From the NCBI GenBank assembly GCA_020722645.1, contig DYKL01000071.1:1-12354 (forward strand): a stretch of 12,354 bases of DNA, given 5' to 3'. The notes below the pieces were generated by a model, which saw nothing but the letters and a program-made list of their open reading frames with translations, searched no databases and was not told the DNA's origin. This document shows positions 6,839-12,354 of the stretch, in pieces; positions within the stretch are counted from its first letter, which is position 1; every line of letters begins with the position of its first letter. A program made the translations under genes and the position numbers. Source of the stretch: Acetofilamentum sp. GTDB taxonomy: Bacteria; Bacteroidota; Bacteroidia; Bacteroidales; JAFGUD01.

Positions 6839-7681
6839 CTAAAAAATCCAATTATCTTCTTTATTTTTTTTCATATAAATGGAATCGACTCTGTCGAATT
6901 TTCTTTGGATTGAACTTAGAATACTTTCGTGCTTTCCGATAACAAGAATGCCTTCGGTGGTAAGGTTCTGATAAAAAAAGTTAAATACTTTGTCCTGAAG
7001 TTCGTGGTCAAAATAAATAAGTACGTTTCTGCACATAATCATATCAAATTCAGTTCCGAATATATTCCCGTCTTTAATAAGGTTATGTTTAATAAAAACA
7101 GGCTTTTCGAGTAAAAAACTTCTGACTTTTATTACTCCTCGCCGTCTGTTGACATCTAAATAATCTTCGTAATTAAATTTCGGAAAATCAACCATTGATT
7201 CTTTGAAATTGTTCCAGTATTCATCAAAATCGTGAAGTCTGTATTTGCCGCTTCTTGCAACTTCGAGGACATCTTCGTTAAGATCTGAACCGTATATTTT
7301 GGTTTTATGGAACAATCCCATTTCGTATAAAAGCATCAACATTGAATATACTTCTTGTCCGGTTGAACAGCCTGCGTGCCAAATTTTTATTTGTGGAAGT
7401 TTTAAAAGTTTTTCTCGCATAATAGGAATCAATTTGAGCCACAAGGAAGGGGTTCTGAATGGTTCGGTTGTGTTTACCGTAATTTCTTTAATAACTGTTT
7501 CAAGGAATTTTCTGTTACGTTCCATTTTTTTAATCAAAGCTTCAACGTCTAAGTTGTTGTCAGTCAGTATCTTTTCTAATCGTCTGGTAAATGACTTCAA
7601 TGAATATCCCGTAAAATCATATTCGGATATTTTTTTTGTTTCTTCTATAAAATATTGTACATTTTCCTGTGTAACTTCCAT
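6839..7681 (-). CDS. cheR: CheR-type chemoreceptor glutamate methyltransferase
   Basis: The 280-aa product has the two-domain layout of CheR: a small helical N-terminal domain (about 1-70) and a SAM-dependent methyltransferase fold. Seen are TVNTTEPFRTP (68-78), corresponding to the family's N-terminal TxNxTxFFRxP signature; the SAM loop HAGCSTGQEVYSM (102-114); GSDLNEDVL (131-139); and CRNVLIYFD (217-225). CheR methylates glutamates on chemoreceptors or related sensor proteins using S-adenosylmethionine. No receptor, CheB, CheA or CheW is in the window, so this is an orphan copy here. It may act with a hybrid sensor encoded elsewhere. The gene opens the probable cheR-def-comEC transcript and lies 82 nt after the peptidase stop. 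Confidence 0.93.
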   Translation of the reverse strand: MEVTQENVQYFIEETKKISEYDFTGYSLKSFTRRLEKILTDNNLDVEALIKKMERNRKFLETVIKEITVNTTEPFRTPSLWLKLIPIMREKLLKLPQIKIWHAGCSTGQEVYSMLMLLYEMGLFHKTKIYGSDLNEDVLEVARSGKYRLHDFDEYWNNFKESMVDFPKFNYEDYLDVNRRRGVIKVRSFLLEKPVFIKHNLIKDGNIFGTEFDMIMCRNVLIYFDHELQDKVFNFFYQNLTTEGILVIGKHESILSSIQRKFDRVDSIYMKKNKEDNWIF

Positions 7682-7763
7682 ATAATCAATATGTAATTTA
7701 ATTCCTTATTTATTTTTTATTCAAGGTAAAAATAGGAAAAATATTATAATAAAAAAAATTTCG

Positions 7764-9623
7764 TCAAAATGATAAAAAATTGTTTTTAATGTCTGTATCT
7801 GGATTATTTCCGGTTATTTTTATGTTTTTTGGTTTTGCATTCGCCTGAATAACAATTTTGTGAATATTTTCGTCTTTCCAGCAATCAGCTTTTTCTTTAT
7901 AACTAATTATTTGTCCATCAGTTAATTCTATTTCCAGTTCTATCGGAATTGGCAATCCTCCTATATTTTTAATGATTATGGTTAAATCTTTCTTGTATTT
8001 AGCCTCAGAAATTGATAAGTCGGGATAATTAAATTCGAAAAAATAGGCATTCCAAAACCAACATAGGTTTTCGCCTGTATAATCATCAAAAGTGTTGAAA
8101 AAATCCCAGGGATAAGGATGCTTATTTCCCCATCTTTTTGCATATTCCTGTAAACCTCCAAAAAATAAGCTGTCTCCTAAGTATTTATTCAGTTGTTGCA
8201 ATGCAAATGAAGATTTGTTGTATGCAATAACACGATACGCCCAAAAATCTTTGAAAACATTAGTCGGCATAATTAAAGGTAAGTCGTAAAAACCGTTTGC
8301 ATCTCTTGAATAGTTTTCTTGTACTTTTTTGCAGGAAATGCATTGGGGTTGCAGAATATCAACTACTAATCTTGGAAAATAAGTTATTAAACCTTCGTCC
8401 ATCCATGCGTACTTGGATTCACTGCTCCCGACCAAAAAAGGGAAATAACTGTGTGCAATTTCGTGTGCCGTTACATAGTAATCGTCGCAAATATCGTTAT
8501 TTGATGATTCATTCACCATCATTGGATATTCCATTCCGCCGCCGCCCTGAAATACAGTCATCTTAGGATAAGGAAACAAAATTCCGGGCAATTTAAAACT
8601 ATAGGTCTTTATGATATCTTTCGAGATTTTTGCCAAATTATGAAAAAATTTTGTTGTGTCAAGGTAAACGCCGCTTATAAATACTTTGTTTGAATGATTA
8701 GGCAATTCTAATCCTACTCCGTCCCAATTATGTTTGTCTGATGTTGCAAAAGAAAAATCAGGAACTTTTGAAGCTATAAAATGCCACGTGTTTTTGTCTT
8801 TGTTTATCAGGATTTTTCCTTGTTCGTAATCATCAGGAGTAATTATGTTTACAACATTTTCATTGTTTTTTGCATCTTTTATTCGGTTTGCGTATTTTTT
8901 TGTGTAAACATCATCAATATTTTGTTGCTCGCCGGTTGCCCATAAAAGATTTGGGTATGGTACTGTAATTTTAACGTCGAAATTTGAATGGTCGTTGTAG
9001 AATTCAGTTGAGCCGGTGTAAGTGCTGTTGTCCCAACCAAAAACATCGTCATAAACAGCGATTTGCGGATACCAGTAGCCTATAAACCATACATTTTCCA
9101 TATATTTCCCGTTTCTGACTGTTGTATGCTCAGGGTAGGATAGTTGCCATTCAATCAAAAGCTCTGTTTCTGAATCAGGTAATATTTTATCTGGTATAGG
9201 AACAAACATATTTGTTGAATTTGTTCTTGTATTTCTGATGTTTATCTCTTTGCCATTTATAACTAATTTTGAAATTATAACACCATCTGTTAAATCTTCT
9301 GAATTTACAGTAAAATCTCTTGGAAAACCTTTTGCAAAAAGATTTTGATAAAGCCGTATAACAATTATTTGCAGAGTGTCCGGACTTTGATTGTGATAAA
9401 TAACAGTTTCTTTTCCTGTCAGCAAACCTGTTTTCGTATCAAATTCTGCTTCGATTTTGTAATCAGAGTAGTTTGAAAAGTAGTTTATGCCCGGATTGCC
9501 GTCTAAACTTCTGGTTTGTTTTTTTATTGCATTTTCATATTCTCTGATTGTATATTTGGTATTTTGAGAATTAGAAGTAATAAATGCAAATAGTGCTAAA
9601 AATAAAAAGATTGTTTTTTTCAT
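7764..9623 (-). CDS. Secreted M1-family (aminopeptidase N-like) zinc metallopeptidase
   Basis: The 619-aa product begins with a signal peptide (MKKTIFLFLALFAFITSNSQ), so it should be exported to the periplasm or beyond. It has an N-terminal beta domain with the YHNQSPDTLQIIVIRLYQN pattern (76-94) typical of M1 peptidases. The catalytic domain has GGMEYP (362-367), the counterpart of the exopeptidase GxMEN loop, and the zinc site HEIAH (387-391) with the third ligand Glu410 in AWMDEG, giving the HEXXH-X18-E spacing. The lipoprotein Cys and the Por-type C-terminal sorting domain are absent. The C-terminus is a short beta-rich segment (about 545-619). Asn in GxMEN is replaced by Tyr, as in several Bacteroidota M1 proteins. 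It likely trims N-terminal residues from peptides; the substrate is unknown. Upstream is an inverted repeat at 9650-9738. Confidence 0.9.
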   Translation of the reverse strand: MKKTIFLFLALFAFITSNSQNTKYTIREYENAIKKQTRSLDGNPGINYFSNYSDYKIEAEFDTKTGLLTGKETVIYHNQSPDTLQIIVIRLYQNLFAKGFPRDFTVNSEDLTDGVIISKLVINGKEINIRNTRTNSTNMFVPIPDKILPDSETELLIEWQLSYPEHTTVRNGKYMENVWFIGYWYPQIAVYDDVFGWDNSTYTGSTEFYNDHSNFDVKITVPYPNLLWATGEQQNIDDVYTKKYANRIKDAKNNENVVNIITPDDYEQGKILINKDKNTWHFIASKVPDFSFATSDKHNWDGVGLELPNHSNKVFISGVYLDTTKFFHNLAKISKDIIKTYSFKLPGILFPYPKMTVFQGGGGMEYPMMVNESSNNDICDDYYVTAHEIAHSYFPFLVGSSESKYAWMDEGLITYFPRLVVDILQPQCISCKKVQENYSRDANGFYDLPLIMPTNVFKDFWAYRVIAYNKSSFALQQLNKYLGDSLFFGGLQEYAKRWGNKHPYPWDFFNTFDDYTGENLCWFWNAYFFEFNYPDLSISEAKYKKDLTIIIKNIGGLPIPIELEIELTDGQIISYKEKADCWKDENIHKIVIQANAKPKNIKITGNNPDTDIKNNFLSF

Positions 9624-9649
9624 TTCTGTGATATAATGAGTTTAGGGAT

Positions 9650-9738
9650 TGTTACGAAATAACATATTTAATAATCTATGTGAACTATGTTTCTATGTGG
9701 TTATTAAAAATATCAAATAAACAAATTATTTCGTAACA
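9650..9738. repeat. Long-arm inverted repeat, MITE-like candidate
   Basis: Perfect 13-bp arms TGTTACGAAATAA (9650-9662) and TTATTTCGTAACA (9726-9738) enclose 63 nt. Inside is a second pair, TTTAATAA (9667-9674) and TTATTAAA (9701-9708). It lies 26 nt upstream of the peptidase ATG, in the 276-nt gap between kdsC and that gene (in the orientation 9650-9738 of 9624-9899). No clear target-site duplication was found. It could be a small mobile-element remnant or an mRNA leader hairpin. The remainder of the gap, 9739-9899, is AT-rich with short AACTT-type direct repeats and a small CCCT/AGGG hairpin near 9850, and I see no gene in it. Confidence 0.6.
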
Positions 9739-9899
9739 GTTACTTAGTCTATAAAGTATGGGATTTTTTATTTTTTAAATTTAGCCCAAATTTGAGTTTT
9801 AAAATATTATACAAAAATCAACTTAAACTTTTGACTTTCAACTTTTAGACCCTTACAGGGCAAGCATTTAAACTCCACATTATTTATGAATAATCTGGG

Positions 9900-10400
9900 T
9901 TAATGTATCCACTTTTCCTGAATTTTGAGTACCTGTTCAACAATGTCCCTGACGCAACCCTCTCCGCCGTTTTTATCAGAAATATAATCTGCAATTTCAA
10001 TAATTTCGTTTGCAGCATCAGCCGGACAGGCAGAAAAACCTACTTTTTTCATTACTTCTAAATCGGGAATATCATCTCCCATATAAAGCAGGTCTTTTTC
10101 ATTTAAATTATATTTTTGGCAAAATTGTTCAAGTGCAGGTATTTTGTCAAGATGTGATAAAAAAATATCAGATACACCAAGAGTTTTAAAGCGGTCAAAT
10201 ACGCTTTTTGAATTTCCACCTGTTATTATTGCAATAACATAACCCTCATCAACTGCTTTTTTAATAGCATAACCATCTTTGGGATTCATTGTTCGATAAA
10301 ATTCGCCTTTATCCATTGCAATAAATTCGCGAGAAAAAACTCCGTCAACATCAAAAATCATTGCTTTGATGTTTTTTAATTTTTTGCGATAATTCATCAT
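9900..10400 (-). CDS. kdsC: 3-deoxy-D-manno-octulosonate 8-phosphate phosphatase (KdsC/YrbI, HAD family)
   Basis: The product hydrolyses Kdo-8-phosphate to Kdo, a sugar of the LPS inner core. Of about 166 aa, it is a compact cap-less HAD phosphatase. Motif I is FDVDGVF (Asp17, Asp19), motif II is IITGGNS (Thr60), motif III includes Lys86, and motif IV is MGDDIPD (107-113). The C-terminal GGEGCVRD is the family's tail signature. The reading frame stays open to 10442, which would add MMFSGEKHLKQGEK, but those residues are encoded by a degenerate unit of the adjoining 62-bp array. The ATG at 10400 (or 10397) is preferred because GGGAG lies 5-8 nt upstream. It is 276 nt from the peptidase gene, so the two may have separate promoters. 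No other Kdo genes are in view. Confidence 0.9.
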   Translation of the reverse strand: MMNYRKKLKNIKAMIFDVDGVFSREFIAMDKGEFYRTMNPKDGYAIKKAVDEGYVIAIITGGNSKSVFDRFKTLGVSDIFLSHLDKIPALEQFCQKYNLNEKDLLYMGDDIPDLEVMKKVGFSACPADAANEIIEIADYISDKNGGEGCVRDIVEQVLKIQEKWIH

Positions 10401-10405
10401 TTTTT

Positions 10406-10410
10406 CTCCC
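10406..10410 (-). promoter_or_regulatory. Ribosome binding site deciding the kdsC start
   Basis: On the minus strand GGGAG is followed by AAAAA and then ATGATG (10400-10395). The spacing of 5 or 8 nt supports starting kdsC there rather than at the repeat-derived ATG at 10442. The 62-bp units carry a related GGGAAAATA run before their own ATG. Confidence 0.5.
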
Positions 10411-10555
10411 TGCTTCAAGTGTTTTTCACCTGAAAACATCATTTTTTAGGTTTTCCTATTGCTTTGACCTGCGTGTGTTTTCACCAGAAACTTTCATTTT
10501 TTTATTTTCCCGATTGCTTTGACCTGCGTGTTTCAGGTGTTTTCACCTGAAACTT

Positions 10556-10621
10556 TCATTTTTTTATTTTCCCGATTGCTTTGACCTGCGTGTTTAAGGT
10601 GTTTTCACCTGAAACTTTCAT
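10556..10621 (-). other. Repeat-encoded 21-codon mini-ORF (copy 1)
   Basis: Starting at ATG 10621 this frame gives a 21-residue peptide that begins MKVSGENT and ends VKAIGKIKK, closing on a TGA that overlaps the ATG of the next unit. It is open because this unit reads TTA instead of TGA after ACC. Whether it is translated is unknown. Confidence 0.25.
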
Positions 10622-10803
10622 TTTTTTATTTTCCCGATTGCTTTGACCTGCGTGTTTCAGGTGTTTTCACCTGAAACTTTCATTTTTTTATTTTCCCGAT
10701 TGCTTTGACCTGCGTGTTTCAGGTGTTTTCACCTGAAACTTTCATTTTTTTATTTTCCCGATTGCTTTGACCTGCGTGTTTCAGGTGTTTTCACCAGAAA
10801 CTT

Positions 10804-10869
10804 TCATTTTTTTATTTTCCCGATTGCTTTGACCTGCGTGTTTAAGGTGTTTTCACCAGAAACTTTCAT
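10804..10869 (-). other. Repeat-encoded 21-codon mini-ORF (copy 2)
   Basis: The same 21-residue peptide as the copy at 10556-10621, starting at ATG 10869, again because this unit has TTA in place of the TGA found in most units. Its stop overlaps the next ATG by the ATGA arrangement. Other full units give only the eight-residue MKVSGENT. Confidence 0.25.
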
Positions 10870-10989
10870 TTTTTTATTTTCCCGATTGCTTTGACCTGCG
10901 TGTTTCAGGTGTTTTCACCAGAAACTTTCATTTTTTTATTTTCCCGATTGCTTTGACCTGCGTGTTTCAGGTGTTTTCACCTGAAACTT

Positions 10990-12177
10990 TCATTTTTTTA
11001 TTTTCCCGATTGCTTTGACTTTTACTACGCTTTGAGGTGTAACATTTTCGAGAATTGTAAAGCCTTGTTCATCTGTGAATTTCTCATAAGTTTTACCGTC
11101 ATAAGTGATTGTAACTTTGGCATTTGGTACTTCACGTCCTTTATGGTCAATTACTTTGAACCGCATATCAAATTTTTCCGGCTCTTTTTCCGGTGGTGGA
11201 GGCGGTGGTGCAACAACAACTTCTTTTTCAACTACAATTCTTAAAATATTTTCTTTATCTTTTTCACAAATAAAATGATGATCGTTAGTTTTTTGCTCTT
11301 CTTTTATTTGATAAGCAGCAACTTCACCTCCGACTTTAACTTGTGGAAGTGTCATTTTTCCGTTTGCGTCAGATGTTAAAGTTGTTGTTTCTCCGTTATA
11401 ATCAAAATTAAAAGAAATATTCGGGACGATTTGGTCATCTTGATTTTTTACTATAAAGACCATATCAATTTTTCTGATTGCGGTTAATGTATATCTTCCG
11501 CTTTCGTAACAGATGAATGACTGTTCGTTAATAATCTGTTCTTTTTCCATCTGATAAGCTATTACCTTATCATCAACCCTTACTTCAAGAAGTTTGATTT
11601 TTGCATCAGCATCAGAAATATGTGTTTGGGTTTGTTCTTCAAAGTCAAAAAAGAATTTTTCGTTTTTAGCCGGTTCTTTATCTTCGTAAACTACATCAAA
11701 AATCATATCAACTCTTTTGATATTAATTATTTTTGCCAAAAGACCTTTTTCCATACCGGGAGTATCAGAAACAAATCCCCATTCTGATAGAACTACATTG
11801 TCGCCTGAACTTCCCCTTACAAGAAAAACATTGTCCATAGACGGAATTTCTATGCAGTTGTATATAAATTCTGTTAGTTCATCAGTTTCATATTTTTTGG
11901 CAGCGTTAAGTAATGTCTGAATTGATGATGTCAGTAATCTTTTTGCTATACTTTGATCGGTTGGCGATAACTTTTGAAAGTTAATAATTGAGCCGGTATG
12001 CTCTGTACTCCATATCAGTGTATTAGTTTCTTCAACATATACCGGTTCGGCAAAAATTAAATACTCTTTCCCCTCGGGAAATGTTCTTTTGATTTGGTTG
12101 TAACGACTTTTGGAAGTAGATGGACTACCAAAAAGATATCTTACGTTTTCAACTTTTTTTCTTTCTACAACAGCCAT
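10990..12177 (-). CDS. Hypothetical protein with three repeated beta-rich domains
   Basis: The 395-aa product has no signal peptide or membrane segment, so it is probably cytosolic. I do not recognise the N-terminal region (1-150), which contains RYLFGSPSTSKSRYNQIKR and FLVRGSSGDNVVLSEWGF. Residues 155-234 and 236-317 are a clear internal duplication: RVDMIFDV / KIDMVFIV, then SDADAKIKLLEVRVDDKVIAYQ / SDANGKMTLPQVKVGGEVAAYQ, then NEQSFIC / NDHHFIC. After a poly-proline linker (APPPPPPEKEPEK, 323-335) a third, shorter copy follows (FDMRFKVIDHKGREVPNAKV, TDEQGFTILENV). These look like Ig-like or carboxypeptidase-regulatory-like beta sandwiches. The third copy stops about 25 residues early, where the sequence becomes the 62-bp repeat, so its last nine residues (VKAIGKIKK) are repeat-encoded. 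Function unknown; a scaffold or binding role is only a guess. Confidence 0.8.
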   Translation of the reverse strand: MAVVERKKVENVRYLFGSPSTSKSRYNQIKRTFPEGKEYLIFAEPVYVEETNTLIWSTEHTGSIINFQKLSPTDQSIAKRLLTSSIQTLLNAAKKYETDELTEFIYNCIEIPSMDNVFLVRGSSGDNVVLSEWGFVSDTPGMEKGLLAKIINIKRVDMIFDVVYEDKEPAKNEKFFFDFEEQTQTHISDADAKIKLLEVRVDDKVIAYQMEKEQIINEQSFICYESGRYTLTAIRKIDMVFIVKNQDDQIVPNISFNFDYNGETTTLTSDANGKMTLPQVKVGGEVAAYQIKEEQKTNDHHFICEKDKENILRIVVEKEVVVAPPPPPPEKEPEKFDMRFKVIDHKGREVPNAKVTITYDGKTYEKFTDEQGFTILENVTPQSVVKVKAIGKIKK

Positions 12178-12240
12178 AGAGCTATAAAGTTTGTAATGTT
12201 TGTAATGTTATTGAGTTATAAAGCCGCTTAAAGGGCAAAA

Positions 12241-12263
12241 ATCTTTAAAATATTTGTAAAGAT
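12241..12263. repeat. Short inverted repeat upstream of the 395-aa gene
   Basis: Arms ATCTTTA (12241-12247) and TAAAGAT (12257-12263) around a 9-nt loop lie about 64 nt upstream of the gene start. It could be an operator or a leader hairpin. A tandem 9-bp duplication TTTGTAATG (12190-12207) lies closer to the start codon. Confidence 0.35.
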
Positions 12264-12318
12264 ATGAAAAAAATGAAAAATCAAAAAAAGTACGAAATAT
12301 TTTTCAGCAATTCCTGAA

Positions 12319-12326
12319 CAAAAATA
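12319..12326 (-). promoter_or_regulatory. Possible -7 promoter element for the 395-aa gene
   Basis: On the minus strand this reads TATTTTTG, matching TAnnTTTG. A TTTG at 12350-12353 (minus strand) is a possible -33 box, but the 23-nt spacing is longer than usual. It would give a leader of roughly 135 nt that includes the inverted repeat at 12241-12263. Confidence 0.3.
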
Positions 12327-12354
12327 AATTAAATAATTGAAAATCACAACAAAA

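Larger units (their letters stand above)
10413..11019. repeat. Tandem array of 62-bp hairpin units between the 395-aa gene and kdsC
   Basis: Seven full 62-bp units end to end (10531-10964) are flanked by a partial unit inside the 3' end of the 395-aa gene (10965-11019), a unit lacking 7 bp (10476-10530) and a degenerate unit reaching kdsC (10413-10475). On the plus strand each has arms TTTCAGGTG and CACCTGAAA around TTTT, then CTTTC, a T-rich run, and TTTCCCGATTGCTTTGACCTGCGTG. Units at 10531, 10655, 10717 and 10965 have perfect arms; the others carry TTTAAGG and/or CACCAG changes, which place one or two mismatches in the stem. On the minus strand, where the neighbours are transcribed, each unit encodes VKAIGKIKK-stop overlapping an ATG (ATGA), then MKVSGENT. 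The array is all that lies between the genes; there is no other gene in 10443-10989. Confidence 0.95.

Noticed and set aside
10401..10442. kdsC starting at the upstream ATG at 10442
   Set aside because: The extra residues are repeat-derived and absent from the family pattern, while the ATG at 10400 has GGGAG at a suitable distance.
10531..10964. Series of rho-independent terminators on the plus strand (hairpin followed by a T-rich run)
   Set aside because: The flanking genes are on the minus strand, where the hairpin is not followed by a T run. No plus-strand gene reads into the array, so terminator function is not supported, although blocking antisense transcription is conceivable.

Overview
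The window looks like an AT-rich Bacteroidota chromosome. The clues are the SpoIIE phosphatase remnant with its 'NEQIKASIRYAxxIQQAILP' linker, a ComEC without a metallo-beta-lactamase tail, lipoproteins with short Bacteroidota-style signal peptides, a Kdo pathway gene (kdsC, so a Gram-negative LPS maker), and TAnnTTTG-like promoter elements. No tRNA, rRNA, integrase, transposase or CRISPR array was seen.

Layout. At 1-899 (+) lies the 3' part of a SpoIIE/PP2C phosphatase gene broken by two -1 frameshifts and a nonsense codon. It converges on a tight minus-strand operon at 2928-896: a lipoprotein of unknown function, thpR (RNA 2',3'-cyclic phosphodiesterase) and queE (queuosine precursor synthesis). 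Intergenic gaps there are 1 nt. A divergent small lipoprotein gene follows at 3102-3614 (+). The convergent gap 3615-4081 holds an array of nine 29-bp hairpin repeats. Then comes a minus-strand cluster: cheR, def and comEC (7681-4082), preceded by a secreted M1-type metallopeptidase gene (9623-7764) and kdsC (10400-9900). At the right end is a cytosolic-looking protein of three repeated beta-rich domains (12177-10990).

The most unusual part is 10413-11019, between that last gene and kdsC. It is a tandem array of 62-bp units. Each unit has a GGTG-TTTT-CACC hairpin and, on the minus strand, an ORF end (VKAIGKIKK-stop) overlapping a new ATG through ATGA. The unit at one edge is the actual 3' end of the 395-aa gene, and the unit at the other edge runs into the 5' end of kdsC. 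The 29-bp array 7 kb away is also built from GGTG-N4-CACC hairpins, and it is bordered by one copy of the stem found in the 62-bp array (TTTCAGGT / ACCTGAAA). The two arrays may therefore belong to one family of amplifying hairpin repeats.

Functionally the window is a mix: tRNA modification (queE), RNA end processing (thpR), nascent-protein maturation (def), DNA uptake (comEC), chemotaxis-type methylation (cheR), periplasmic proteolysis and LPS sugar synthesis (kdsC). The genes do not form one obvious pathway. All function calls come from motifs read by eye, without database searches.
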